From: Paracentrotus lividus
Lineage: Eukaryota; Echinodermata; Echinoidea; Camarodonta; Echinidae
DNA: 64,000 nt
Assembly (NCBI GenBank): GCA_940671915.1
Contig: CALNVZ010003426.1
Span: 46,170,085 to 46,234,084 of the forward strand
Direction: 5' to 3'
A program made the translations under genes and the position numbers. The notes below the pieces were generated by a model. The model saw only the letters and a program-made list of their open reading frames with translations. It was not told where the DNA came from and made no database searches. Below are positions 26,301 through 37,085 of the stretch, piece by piece (the stretch's first letter is position 1; each line of letters opens with the position of its first letter).

Positions 26301-29300
26301 GTAATTGTAATGAATGATCAAATCAATGTCTTTTCAGAGAAACTGTTTTTAAAACAGTATTATTGTTTATATTTTGTTTGAGAGGAGAGTGCTTTAGAAT
26401 TTATTGCTATGACCAAAATTTCACTTGAACGAAAAGAGTAGAGGTGTATCAATGAGCGTGAAATCTCAATACAATTCCAAACCACATCCTGACTCCAAAA
26501 TTCATTTTATATGCTTTAACCCTAATAAGACTGGGGTGTTTTGGGAGCTGTCAAGACTGAAGGGGGGGGGGCCATGATGGCCCCCCCTAAGATCTCGGCC
26601 GCCGATCGCGCAACCGCGCCGAAAATTGGCACGATGGTTGTGTGTCATGTAATCTACAAGATTGCGCTGTTAATTTTTGCGAAATAATATCAATTTATTT
26701 TATATGAATTAATTATGCTGATTTATGCATAAAATCCTACTTTTTGCTCTAATTGAAAAAATAAAGCTTCTAGAATGCTAATTTTGTCTATTATTATTCC
26801 TTATAGCAGTCTTCACAATTGCACTCTGAAAAAATTCTTGTTTCGAAATTAATTTCTTATGTAATTTATTGTTTTATGAATTTCTTATGTATTTCTTTGT
26901 TTTTTTCGCAAAAATGATTGAAGAACCATTTTGAAGTATAATAATGCTAAAATAAATTGATTTCAGCCGATGAGAGTGAAAATAATCATATCTTTATGAA
27001 TAAGGTGAGAAAACTCCATTTGCATTGACTTTGTACACAAAATCACGTTTTTGAGCCGTTTTCGCTCTGACAGATATTTTTGAAAATCGTGCAGCGTCGA
27101 AACGGTAGGACCGATTTTTGCGAAAAATGGTTTCAAAAGATGCGCAAGACTTGAAAGTATAAAGTCAGCGAGCAGCGCGATCAAAAAATTTCGCAAAGCA
27201 AAATGGTTGTGGAAAATGTCGAGGGGGGGCCATGATGCCCCCCCCCCCAGTCTTTTGAGGGTTAACTTGGTACTGTTTATCAAAGAATAAAGTTATACAT
27301 CCATTCAGGATGAATTCCCTGTACAGTCCCATGTACATGTGTATGACCTCTGACATAATGTCATCTAGACTAAATGTATTTGGTTTCCTTGCCAATGATC
27401 TCAGCCATACTTTATATCAAAAACAAATTTTTGCTTTAATTTAGAATTATTATAATATACATCTACATCAATTCCTGAATTTTGACCCTAGGTCATTCAC
27501 TGACCTATACTTTGTTTCCTTGCCCATGATCTTAGGCAAGTTACCAAGATGTATTTAACCGCAGCCCGCTGCGTAAAAGCTGAACAGCAGTGTTTTATAC
27601 CAGCTGTACTAATCCCATTAAGTACCATTAACTCTTTGCCCGCCACATTAATTTTAAGCATAAAAAAGAAGACTTTTCTATTTAATTATCAAAAATAGTA
27701 TAACATTATTTGCTTAGTATGAACTACGAGAAATTATACCACAGACCCAGTCCTAGCATTATCTGTGATTTTCAGACCTTTTGGTCCAGCCATTACAGAG
27801 AAAATGAATTATTACGATTGTATAGTTAATAAGTACAATTGTGACTGTAGTCGAACTTGGCAGGCAAAGAGTTAAGTCAATGAAGAATATTTAGGGGACT
27901 TTATAATCCGGGCATTCACGCAGGGGGCCGTGGCTTTATCTTTTGGTAAGTCACATTAGCCATGCTTGTAAAAGAGAAATTTTGCTTTATTTTGGAATCA
28001 ATTAATTATCATATACATCTATATGAATTTCTTAAATTTGACCCTAGGTCATGAACTGACCTGTACTAGATTTCCTTGCAAATGATCCGAGCAATGCTTT
28101 AAAATTATGTCACACGGGTCGTGTGGCCTAGTGGTTAGAGCATTGGACTCATAATTGCAAGATTGTGAATTCGAATCCCAGCTCGGCCATTATCTCCATT
28201 TTTATTTAAAAAGGCCCAAGAGTAATTTCTGTCGTCTATAAAGTCAGCCAGTATGACTGATTAACTTAGACGTAAAACGGTTCCTATGTAATTGGTTATA
28301 TATCAGCTTGGTGTTAATCAGCTTTGAAAGCTGCTTTCCGAGTTCCTGGCTACAGGAGTTACTTTAACGGTTGTTTTACGATCAGGGTACACCATTTTGT
28401 CTCACTGGACAAAAAAAAAAAGTTGTTTTGTTTTCCCCAAATTTTTGTGTATGTGTTCTAGACAAGTAAAGTGATATTGCTTTTAAATTTGGAGGCATGA
28501 GGTCACCAACTTATTTTTCTATAGGGGTTCAAATTTTGTATTACACGTAAAGTAAATTGCTTAATTTTTCGGAGAGGACAGTTTTGACGGAACGTGATTT
28601 GACAACATTGTAACGTGAACTGTCTGAAAAATATGTGGATGTATGCAAAGTAAATATTATAAGATTGTTGCATATATACAAGTGTTCTTACAGACATAAA
28701 CATTTTTCATCAAGTGATGTCTAACTATGCGTAAAAACACCAAATTCGGAGAGGACATTTTTTGACAGAATTGGCACCCCAATTTTGGTTAATGGTCACA
28801 AAAATTCAGATTAACTGTAGCTTCTGGGGTTTTCAGTTTTTAAACAATCACATTTCAGTAGTCAATTCTGATATGAAAAACAAGCTTAATGTTTGCTAAT
28901 AATAAAGATGCTCATGCTCAAAATTAGAAAAAATAGAATGAGACTGCAATTTTGCCCTAAATTGCCAGATATGGTCAATTTTTAGAAAAATGAGTTATGG
29001 TCAATAATTTATTTTTCTCTTGTAGGTTGCTCTAACACTGCCCAAAAGCCTGCCATCAAAAATTTGATATGACATTACCCAGAATTCGTTTTATGATGCA
29101 CAGAAGGCCATTTTTTGACGGTGTACCCTGATCGTAAAACAACCCTTAACAGAAACAGAAACAAATTTTTGCTTTGATTTGGAATTAATAAATTTTTCTG
29201 AAGTTTTGACCCGAGGGCATTGACTGACCTGTATTTGGTTTCCTTGCCGATGAACTGAGCCATACTTCTGATCATGACGACATTGATGGGTTGGGTGACA

Positions 29301-31920
29301 ACAATCGCACAGATATGAGCCACAGAGTCCTTAGACATCTGATACAATGCAATGAACAAAAATGACAAATTTATGATCTTGCTAAAAGTCTAATGGAGGT
29401 TTCCTCATCTTTTGATATCTTTTCTAATTTCAATAAATTCTTGATTTATGTTGAAACAATTCCAAAATAATATGTACCAGTTAATTTACTACCCAATATT
29501 TTGACTGGAAAAGTGAAAAGTCAAGCACAAATGATGTTATTTTTTTATAAATTACAAGTTTTTCCTATGGGAAATTGAATTGCAAAAAATAATTAACTTG
29601 TAATGAGCTCTCTATATTTGGGCTATAATCTCTTTATTAATATGAGATGCCACTCAGTGCCATTCAAAAATCCTTGAAAAGCACACCAATTTGGGGTAAA
29701 ATAAGCTACACTATGTAAAGAAAAATTGGTCAAAAAGAACATAAAAACAGAGAATTTTGGAGTAAGTAATATCCTGAAAGTGGCATCTCTGATTGATACT
29801 CAGTGAATTAAAAAAGGGTAGACAAAAATAAATGAATACCTGTAGCATGAATGTATGGAAAGACACACTGGCCAATTCGGGTCTCTTCTTAGCAAGGGCT
29901 TTCTTCTCATTCTCATCTTCTACTGGAAACAGCTCATCCATTTTCTATTCGTCAACGCAATTAAGAAAAGAAATAACAGAATATTAGTATCATTTTTTAT
30001 TCCTACAGAAATTAACATTAAATGGGTAAATTTCTTCAAATGGATAAAGGCAAAAATAAATTCTTCTGCAGATTATAAAGTAATCATTGATTTTTAAAAC
30101 TTTCTTCTATTCAGAATATGACCAAGTTGAATGAAAAGAATCCTTAAAATACTGAAATTGGCAAAGCGATAAGGAATTAATAATCAGTACTATCATGAAC
30201 AACATACAAAATGGTATTTACCCACCTAGTCCCAAATCATGAAATATCAATGTGCCAAAAACAATGGAACCCCATGGAAGAACAGTGCTATTATGTAAAT
30301 TGCACTGAAATGGGGCATCCATGATACATTTATTTTTCATGTACAATTTACCATTTAATTTTTAACTTGTTGATATGGAATTAAAAACAAACAAACAAAA
30401 ATGTTGGCTTATATTACCATACTATCCAGTACTGATACTATCCTTACCTCAGAGACTCCTCTCAGGACAGCACCAGAAACAAAGTTCTGGCACATGGCAG
30501 GGAAGAAACCTCTGTATAGACCAGTGAAACCATCTACACTATATATATGTCTGGCTGTAAATAGAGAGAGGAGAGAAGGTATATAAAATTATAAACAATT
30601 ATCCAATGATTATGACAAAAAAAAAAAAAACAGATCTTACATGTAGGCCTACATCTACTTTTAGTTCCACTTCTTTGTAAAAATAATACAGGTATGAAAA
30701 TATTCATATAAGATTTCATAATAAATCATTCTGAATCAATTCAATAATTGAATAATTATGATTAAATAGATAATACCTGACACTTTTCAATTATAAAATT
30801 GCTCTTTCTCTTTCATTTCTCAGGGATTGCTGTAATGCCCATTAATAAATGGTGATTTACACTGCACAGAAGCTGGAGTGCCCACAAACTGCACTTATAC
30901 GCATTTTAACAGAGACAAGTTTTTGTTTTAGTCATCCTCAGGCACTAGTCGGTGGTAATTTCTTTCTCATATTCTTGTTGTCTTTTGCCTAGAAATAAAA
31001 TAAATAAATTACTTATAAACAATACGTATACATGCGACAATAATGAATTTTCATTTTTACACTCTGGCAATCAAAATAAAGTGAGCTAGAAATACTGAGA
31101 AAGGTCTTTTTATAGCCATTTAATTTGGAGGGCTCAACTGTTGTCTAATGAATGCAAAACACACAACAAATTATGTGTAAACTGAATCAATTTTATTTTT
31201 ATAAAATTTTTATGTGATTTTTAGTATATCTACTCTACAGTCTATCATGGTACATCATTCATGTCGTCTTTTAACCCTATTAAAATGACTGGGGGGGGGC
31301 TCATTCAGCCTCCCCCTCAACATTTTTCGCGATAACTTCGCAACACGGGAAAAAAATTCCCAGAGACTTCATGACTATTTTCTTTCAAGTCTCGCGCAAC
31401 TTTTGAGACCAAATTTGCGATGCCTGGGTACGCGGTTCCGAAATTACATAACATTTTGTAACTGTGCGTCAGACCCAAAGTTGCTCAAATACGTGATTTT
31501 GTGTACAAATCCAATGCAAATAGTGTTTTTAGCCAAAATTCATAAATGTATCATTATTTTCTCTTTCACTGATTAAAAGCAATTAATTTAAGGTTGTTTA
31601 TGATTGAAATAGTGTCACCGATGATTTCCATCGAAAAAACAATTAAAAAAAATTTTTTTTTTTAAAGATTTTTTTAAAAACAAATTTCACCAGAAGCCTA
31701 CAAAGAGGCTGTAAACCCAAAATTTGCACTTTTGGGACTTTATTTATTTAATCAATTAGAGCAAATCTTTGATTTTATGCATAAATTAGCATATCTAAAT
31801 AGTGATGAAATTTTTCGGAGAATACGACTCTTCAGTTTTGGAGAGGATGCCGTAACGCGCGTGCCAATTTTTGGCGCGGTCGCGCGCTCAACGGCCGAGA
31901 TCTTGGGGGGGGCAGAATGA

Positions 31921-31953
<33 letters not shown>

Positions 31954-34900
31954 CCGTCTTTACATGTGTCAAAATAGCCCAGACTTTTTAGGGTTATGAA
32001 CCAAACAACGTTAACTCTGGTCACGGTACTATTAACCCCCTTCTAGGATTCACTAAAAGAATACTAATAAACCTTCTTTTTCTTACCATATGAAAAGAAC
32101 CCCGGAAGCTGATAACATTCTCTGAAGAAAGCATTCCTTCCAAGTCGAGGAGGCAAAGGTTCATAACCCAGCTGCAAATAGGGTAAAATATACAAAAAGG
32201 CAAAGAGTAAATGCATTTGAAAAATAATTCAGCAATTTTATCAACCTTAAGAGTGACATGATTTAGCTTTGAAAGCAGAACATTTATTTCTACATCTGTT
32301 CGATATTCATTAAAGGAGAATTGTCCCTTTGCAGATAGTTGGCTTACTGTGGATGCAGAAAAATCAAATAAGCACATTAGTGAAGATTTGGTGAAAATCG
32401 GATAAATGATTTATCATTTATCCGATTTTCACCAAATCTTCACTAATGTGTAAGAAAGTTATGAGTATTTGAATATTGAGATCTCTAATGACATAGGAAA
32501 TCTCCCATTGGCAACGCGGTCACCATTTGTGATGTCACAAAGGGAGAACTCCCCATATGGTGTGCACAAAAACTATTCAAAATGTCTCTTTATTTTCATT
32601 CTAATGATAAAACAGCTTTTCTTTGCATGGTATATTATGACTTTCATATATTTACAAGTCATCCCATAAAAAGATTCTTTATTCTCCCTTTAGAATCAAG
32701 AAAAAAGAGGATTTTAGTAAAATGTGTACAATAGATATGGGAAAGATCTCCCTGCATTACATCACACATCGTGGTCGTGTTGCCAATTGGAGGATCTCCA
32801 TATCATAAGTGATCTCAAAATCTAAAAATTCATATCTCTCTTCTTCATTGCCTGATTTTTCTGAAACTTTCCCAATGTGTTTTGGGGGTTTGTCTCCATT
32901 CACTGAAGCTAAATTTCTCTGAGGGGATAATTCCCCTTTAAGGGAAATTCAAATTGGTGAATTGCTAATCTCTGACTGAGCTGGGATAACCTAGAGCTTC
33001 CTTTATTGAAAGCTAAATACTTTAGATCTGTTACACTCACAAACAAATTTAACTATACATAAAATATAAAATATGAGATTGAATTAGGGTGTCTAGAGAA
33101 CAAAACTATTTCGCTTAACCTTTAATATTAACTTTTCTTTCTAGATTTGGGAATAAATTTCATTAAAATTTTCCATTAATTAAGTACTGCTAAATACAAG
33201 AATTTAAATTTTAACATTTTTCGATAGCATGTGTCCCATTTAAGAAATGGGACACACATAAATTCTGATTTTGAGCTTCCAAGAGCTCTTGCGACTTTAT
33301 GCTTGGTGTTACAAACTTGTTCTTACAATGTAAAAGGCCAGATATGAAATGTTTATATACACTCATTCTAGGGGTATTAATTTTCTAAAGGTTTGAGTAG
33401 ACCTAGAGTAAAGTGCCCGAAATTCAACTGTTGCCGAGATTTGACTGGTTTCAAACAAATATTTGAAAATAAAACCCAAAACACACTCAAACACACTCCA
33501 ATCAACTCATATCACACGCACACATCGTTACTGAAGACAACCAAGAAAAATCATACTAAATACCTTAATTTTGCTCCTAAAATCTCAGTGCGTGCTCAGA
33601 ATCTTTAAGTCCCTGCGTGCTTAGCGAAAAGTTAAGAAAAAAAGATGGGGAAAAATGCGTTTAAACTCCAAGAATTTCAGGTTTGATGACAGTTTTTTGC
33701 CATGTTCGAGCCCCGATCGTAACTATCCTACTGAAAAAAGAAACCCGGAAGTGACTCTACAGTGCTAGAGTTACAACACTGCAATCATGGGACTGGCAAG
33801 ATTTTTTTCTCTGCCCTAGTTTCGACCGGGCATTTATGCAGTGGCGGCCTCGATCTGTCGGCAGAGCACGATGTGCTACCGGTGCGGCAAGTGAGCCAAG
33901 ATTTCAGCGGCGCGCAGTGCGTGCTCGGACCATTATTAGCCGCCATATCCTCTTTTTTCAATATTTGAATAAATTAGTGCAAAATCACGTTTTTGCACTT
34001 TTTGCATATTTTTAAGTAATTTCTAAATTCCAAGCACTCATAACACGATGTCAATAATTTAGTATTGACCTCGTAGATCAAACTGCCATATTTTGGTGAA
34101 AATTTTGCAACCTTGTCAATGTTGTTTTATCTGAGGTTTTTCTCCTTTTTGCAATTACTTTCAGCTCCAAAATTAAGTAGTAGCATATGTCTATGTCGTT
34201 ATAAGACACAGTGAATAGGTTTTGGATAAATTTCAAATCAAAATCATGAAAAAAAAAAAATTAAAACATCACTTATTTTTTTGCCCTTTCCCGCCCAAAA
34301 ACGTGCGGGGAAATTTTCAGAAAGTGGACTTTAAAAAATAATATTTCATCCAAGAAGAAAGAAAGAAAACTCAAAACATCAGGGATAGTGAAAGGAACAT
34401 CCGACCACTCAGTTATTGAAGAAAGATAAGTGAAAATGTTATTTTAAAAAGTGAAAAATTAAGTTTGTTTTCTGAAAGTTTTCTTACTGAGTCTTGTCAT
34501 TAGACATTAGTCCCAGATGGTTTAGTTGCTTGTGTGATTCCAAGGAGACTTGGCGTGGTAATCGTGAAGTATATTGGTTGCATAATGTAGGTTTTGTACT
34601 TAAAACATCATTTGGACTGAAATACTGGACATAAAATGCCTCAAAATGATCCAAAACAGAGCTGAAATCAGGTGTACCCACACAAGCAACTTAACCATCT
34701 GGGACTAATGACAAGACTCAGTAAGAAAACTTTCAGAAAACAAACTTAATTTTTCACTTAACATTTTCACTTATCTTTCTTCAATAACTTAGTGGTTGGA
34801 TGTTCCTTTCACTATCCCTGATGTTTTGAGTTTTCTTTCTTTCTTCTTGGATGAAATATTATTTTTTAAAGTCCACTTTCTGAAAATTTCCCCCGCACGT

Positions 34901-36506
34901 TTTTGGGCGGGAAAGGGCAAAAAAATAAGTGATGTTTTAATTTTTTTTTTCATGATTTTGATTTGAAATTTATCCAAAACCTATTCACTGTGTCTTATAA
35001 TGACATAGATATATGCTACTACTTAATTTTGGAGCTGAAAGTTATTGCAAAAGGAGAAAAACCTCAGATAAAACAACATTGACAAGGTTGCAAATTTTCA
35101 CCGAAATATGGCAGTTTGGTCCACGAGGTCAATACTAAAGTATTGACATCGTATTATGAGTGGGTGTACCCAAATTTTTGGAGGGCAGTGTACATACAAA
35201 CATAAATAGATCTAGGGGGCCTATAGGCAGAAATATTCCACCGTTCTCTGGATGTTTTCTAATATTTTATAATATTTTAGATTTTTTTTTTTATTTTCCA
35301 TCGACCGGTGGAAGTATACTACATACATTTACGTCACAGTCACAGTTACAATTCATCTCTGACTTAATTTTTATTTCTCTTTTTTATATCACTAAGAAGC
35401 GTTTTAACTTTGAATGTTGGATTTAGTTAATAGACCCGAATGCACAACATTTTCTCTTTTAAGACATATCAAATATTATTCAAATATTAACATTTTACTA
35501 AAAGGACGCAGTCATCAAAAAATTTGGCCAATTGTCCCTGGCTCTAAGTTAGATCCTAATTATTTTCAACACTTAAATTAGCACATTTTTGGCACATTTT
35601 TTGCCAACATTTTTCAGTGTGCCTTCAATTCAAATACCCTAATTAGACCAATCAATCTTTGACTACTACAAAAAAGATTAAATTCAATTGGTTTACCAAT
35701 CTTTACTAATTAATCTAACTGTTAAACCTGGTGTATAGTTTCGGTAGCAAAAAAGAAATTGGCACAAAACCGATCAAATGTAGTTACATGTTGTCCACAT
35801 TGCACTAAAAGATATGTGTGAGAGATCTTGTGACATTCCTTTCAATATTTCTGATGAATTTCATTTATAAAGTTCAAATATAGCGCAATCCAACTGCCGT
35901 TTAGACCTCTGCTGACAAATTCGCACGCCCGATGTTACGGCGTGAATTAGTGCGGACGATCTGTGTGTAACACCCACACAAGAGAATCCCCATTGGTTTT
36001 CCACGTGAGCGCTAACCTGTGACGGGTCCCCGACTTATCTTTTTTTATCCTTATATTATGAAATAAAGACACTAAAACGAGATTTCAAGTAGACCTACTA
36101 TAATTTGCTTTATTATAGTTATTGGATTCAATCTATCATAATTTATCTTAATGTGAATCAAAATAATTTTTTCTTTCTCCCGAAACTATACACCAGCTTT
36201 AACAGTTACAGTCTAGAGATAGGTGATGCAATTCGGGGCTCGAGGTCGAGGCTCAGTCCGTCCCATGTGGGCGCAGCCCCTGGCATTGAATGCAGAGGCC
36301 AGAGCTGGCTGCATGCTACGGCTACGGCACGGGCCCATTTCCTTCTGTGCACTGCACTGTGTCTGTAGACAGTCAGTGGCACAAACCTGTAAAATATATC
36401 TTTATCTTACCTGAATCAGGGTTTTGACATAGCCCATAGGATGGCTAAATGCACTAAGACCTACGTTGGCCACGATCTGCATCCATGGGTCGTTAACAGC
36501 TGCCAT
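14349..36506 (-). CDS. MTCH2: mitochondrial carrier homolog 2-like protein, complete, 11 exons
   Basis: Exons (minus strand, 5' to 3'): 36506-36411, 32171-32087, 30554-30448, 29944-29840, 29338-29229, 26258-26199, 18667-18574, 17742-17695, 16839-16772, 15141-15066 and 14441-14349. All have GT-AG borders and consistent phases; total 942 nt, 313 residues (vertebrate MTCH2 is about 303). Family landmarks appear in order: SHPMGYVKTLIQLGYEPLPP at the N-terminus, TQPINVVMIRSMAQFIGKET (146-165), GLAPRLLLDLLTLWL, TYPFSLINSN (242-251), NNCGLLAGSGPYVPMYVSW, and the C-terminal SLFFRRYNP. MTCH2 is an SLC25-related outer mitochondrial membrane protein that binds tBID and acts as an insertase for alpha-helical tail-anchored proteins. 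As in the family, the canonical carrier PX[DE]XX[KR] motifs are degenerate. The start ATG opens exon 1, close to a CpG-rich upstream stretch. The 22-kb length comes from transposon-filled introns. Confidence 0.93.
15541..16130. mobile_element. TTAA-family (piggyBac-like) non-autonomous element, 3'-truncated copy
   Basis: Starts CCCTAATAAGACTGGGGG and shares the next several hundred bases (CACATTTTTCGCGATAACTT, CAAGTCTCGCGCAACTTTTG, GCATAAATTAGCATA) with the copy at 31275-31993. The right terminal repeat is missing and the left flank is TCCA rather than TTAA. It lies in intron 9 of the MTCH2-like gene. Confidence 0.7.
16306..16756. mobile_element. MITE, family member 2 (inverted relative to 7662-8104)
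   Basis: The right end reads TTGTACCATTTTATTTGATA then CAGACTATA, the inverse of the left end of the copy at 7662. The left end is CAGACTTTATTTTT, then AATGGTACAG. Internal sequence matches in reverse. It sits in intron 9, ending only 16 bases before exon 9. Confidence 0.65.
17010..17249. mobile_element. 240-bp TTAA-flanked MITE, copy 1
   Basis: Ends CTCTTTGCCTGCCA and TGGCGGGCAAAGAG, flanked on both sides by TTAA (17006-17009 and 17250-17253). A second copy of exactly the same length lies at 27632-27871 in the opposite orientation. It lies in intron 8 of the MTCH2-like gene. Confidence 0.85.
18216..18560. repeat. GAGAC-rich dispersed repeat, copy A
   Basis: A CpG-containing repeat with many GAGAC/GTCTC units (TTTGAGACTAGTTTGGGACG, CATAGACATCTCATAGAC, AGACGTCTCCGCGA). 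It begins TTGCCATGAAACGGATTTGA and ends near ATCGATATACCAC. Relatives lie at 40571-40795 (reverse) and 50184-50590. It ends about 14 bases from MTCH2 exon 7 on the intron side. Confidence 0.7.
21930..22620 (-). pseudogene. degraded non-LTR retrotransposon reverse transcriptase fragment
   Basis: Read on the minus strand across several frames, motifs of a reverse transcriptase palm appear in the expected order: NGFIGRTTVAQILDQLMK (about 22490-22550), then VDVEKAFDSINRKKM (about 22408-22453, the catalytic-aspartate region), then LNTIDNVYTVKHNG. Further down is a decayed stretch resembling the ADD motif region. Frameshifts and stops break every frame, so it is inactive. It lies inside the foldback element. 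Confidence 0.75.
22714..23302. mobile_element. ~590-bp foldback MITE with ends TTAAAGGGGAATCCAACCC
   Basis: The two halves are inverted copies of about 290 bases each. Left landmarks AGGGGAATCCAACCC, CAACCTTACAGGAAAGAG, TATGGGGATCCTCAATTGGC and ACACAAATTTTCAGATTT recur inverted on the right, ending GGGTTGGATTCCCCTTAA. It is nested inside the 6.2-kb element, so it inserted later. No protein is encoded. Confidence 0.85.
23945..24154 (+). other. exon-like ORF of unknown origin inside the foldback element
   Basis: An open frame includes SLVIKEPVCVDGVTVKIYTD followed by MTGKGNIFQTF, with GC content and codon texture unlike the surrounding AT-rich DNA. An AG precedes it (TTTCAGTCAG) and a GT follows (CATGTATG), but no partner exons were found and the family is not recognised. 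It could be a captured gene fragment or part of a lost element protein; chance is also possible. Confidence 0.25.
26520..27261. mobile_element. 742-bp piggyBac-like non-autonomous element with exact TTAA flanks
   Basis: TTAA (26516-26519), then CCCTAATAAGACTGGGG at the left and CCCCAGTCTTTTGAGGG, then TTAA (27262-27265) at the right. Subterminal G/C homopolymer runs flank CCATGATGGCCCC-type palindromes. TTAA target sites with CCC-starting ends are the signature of the piggyBac superfamily. No transposase is present. It lies in intron 5 of the MTCH2-like gene. Confidence 0.85.
27378..28100 (-). pseudogene. three degenerate copies of the 3' end of MTCH2 exon 5 and its donor-side intron
   Basis: On the minus strand, copies of the exon 5 tail (sense GGCAAGGAAACCAAATACAG then GTCAGT) occur at about 27378-27410, 27505-27536 and 28063-28096, downstream of the genuine exon at 29229-29338. 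Each is joined to shared intron sequence (sense GACCTAGGGTCAAAATT and an AATTCCAAATTAAAGCAAAA-like stretch). The first copy still reads MAEIIGKETKY but lacks a donor. The second and third keep the AG/GTCAGT junction but are frameshifted or stopped. They are remnants of tandem duplication, later separated by insertion of the 240-bp MITE; a SINE and the 28368-29145 MITE lie between the third copy and the real exon. Confidence 0.75.
27632..27871. mobile_element. 240-bp TTAA-flanked MITE, copy 2 (opposite orientation)
   Basis: Ends CTCTTTGCCCGCCA and TGGCAGGCAAAGAG with TTAA on both sides (27628-27631 and 27872-27875). Its sequence is the reverse complement of the copy at 17010-17249 with modest divergence. 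It lies in intron 5. Confidence 0.85.
28118..28363 (+). mobile_element. tRNA-derived SINE (Met-CAT-like head)
   Basis: The 5' part folds like a tRNA: an A box region (TGGCCTAGTGGTTAGAGCA), an anticodon loop CTCATAA (CAT), and a B box (GAATTCGAATCCCAGC). The body that follows (AAGTCAGCCAGTATGACTGA, CTTAGACGTAAAACGGTTCC) has no coding content, as expected for a SINE transcribed by Pol III. It lies in intron 5 and abuts the TIR element starting at 28368. Confidence 0.75.
28368..29145. mobile_element. ~780-bp MITE with 25-bp perfect terminal inverted repeats and TTAA flanks
   Basis: The left end (28369-28393) begins GGTTGTTTTACGATCAGGGT and the right end (29120-29144) is its exact inverse, ending CGTAAAACAACC. 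TTAA lies outside both ends (28364-28367, 29146-29149), separated by one base. Internal sequence is AT-rich, with a repeated CGGAGAGGACA motif and no transposase. It lies in intron 5, just upstream in plus coordinates of MTCH2 exon 5. Confidence 0.8.
31275..31993. mobile_element. 719-bp piggyBac-like non-autonomous element with long C tract
   Basis: TTAA then CCCTATTAAAATGACTGGGG at the left; CAGACTTTTTAGGG then TTAT at the right. It shares its body with the 15541 copy (CTCATTCAGCC, TTTTTCGCGATAACTTCGCA). A run of about 30 C residues lies near 31921-31950. It is in intron 2 of the MTCH2-like gene. Confidence 0.8.
32311..32940. mobile_element. ~630-bp MITE with TAAAGGAGAATT ends and an internal palindrome
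   Basis: Ends TAAAGGAGAATTGTCCCT and AGGGGATAATTCCCCTTTA pair in inverted orientation. Inside is a sharp palindrome at 32375-32450 (ATTAGTGAAGATTTGGTGAA and its inverse around GATTTATCATTTATC). It lies in intron 1. Confidence 0.75.
34035..35162. repeat. large foldback: ~490-bp inverted arms around a 142-bp spacer
   Basis: The left arm 34035-34536 and right arm 34679-35162 are close inverted copies over almost their whole length. Landmarks CACTCATAA, GTATTGACCTCG, AGGTTTTTCTCCTTTTTGCA, CCCGCCCAAAAACGTGC and CAGATGGTTTAGTTGC all recur inverted. The spacer is 34537-34678. No protein is encoded. The structure fits a foldback transposon or inverted duplication in intron 1 of the MTCH2-like gene; the transcript could form a long hairpin. 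Confidence 0.9.
35717..36207. mobile_element. ~490-bp MITE with 28-bp inverted ends
   Basis: Left end AACTGTTAAACCTGGTGTAT and right end ATACACCAGCTTTAACAGTT, extended by AGTTTCGG/CCGAAACT, are inverted repeats. The interior has a GC-richer block (35930-36040) but no ORF. It is in intron 1, about 200 bases from exon 1. Confidence 0.75.
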
Positions 36507-37053
36507 TTTAATCCTTTTTTCTGTCTTCTTTACCCTATTTTCGGTAACCAAATTCGCTGCTACGGTTTCTACACAACTCGTCCCTTTAGATCACACGTTC
36601 GCGCGCCCTCGACCTCGCAGCTCGATCCCATACCCCTCTCCACTCGGTACAAGTTGTTACGCCGAATACTGACATTGGCAGGGGTGGCATTTATCCCCCC
36701 CCCCCCCGATTCAGACTAGAAATGTGTTATATCATCTACTTGTTCAGGAATAGTGTAATAATGAATGTATGACAATATCTGTCATGAAGGTTTAGGCTAA
36801 AATCAGGTTTGTAAGTCGGAAATGAATAATTGAAGGTCAAAAATGAAAAATAAATGAAGGAGTGTATTTTATTTTTTGATTCAACAAAGCTGTCTGCAAA
36901 ATAGATTTATTAGGCCTTTTAATTAAAATGTTTTGCTCTTTCCTCCTGGTCAAACCTCGTCAATCCAACAAACTTCCTTCGCCTTAGCTCAACTTTCTTC
37001 AGATACAGAGATTCTAACACGTCTACTCTTCAGGTGAAAGCTCCAAACGAAAG

Positions 37054-37085
<32 letters not shown>

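Noticed and set aside
26963-27395. ORFs of 106 and 76 residues
   Set aside because: They run through the ends of a TTAA element and a degenerate exon copy, so they are composite chance frames.
31752-32024. Gly-rich ORF
   Set aside because: The glycine run is the long C tract of a piggyBac-like element read on the minus strand.
36105-36414. ORFs over the GC-richer stretch near MTCH2 exon 1
   Set aside because: Two overlapping frames with no splice-linked continuation; part lies in the right end of a MITE.
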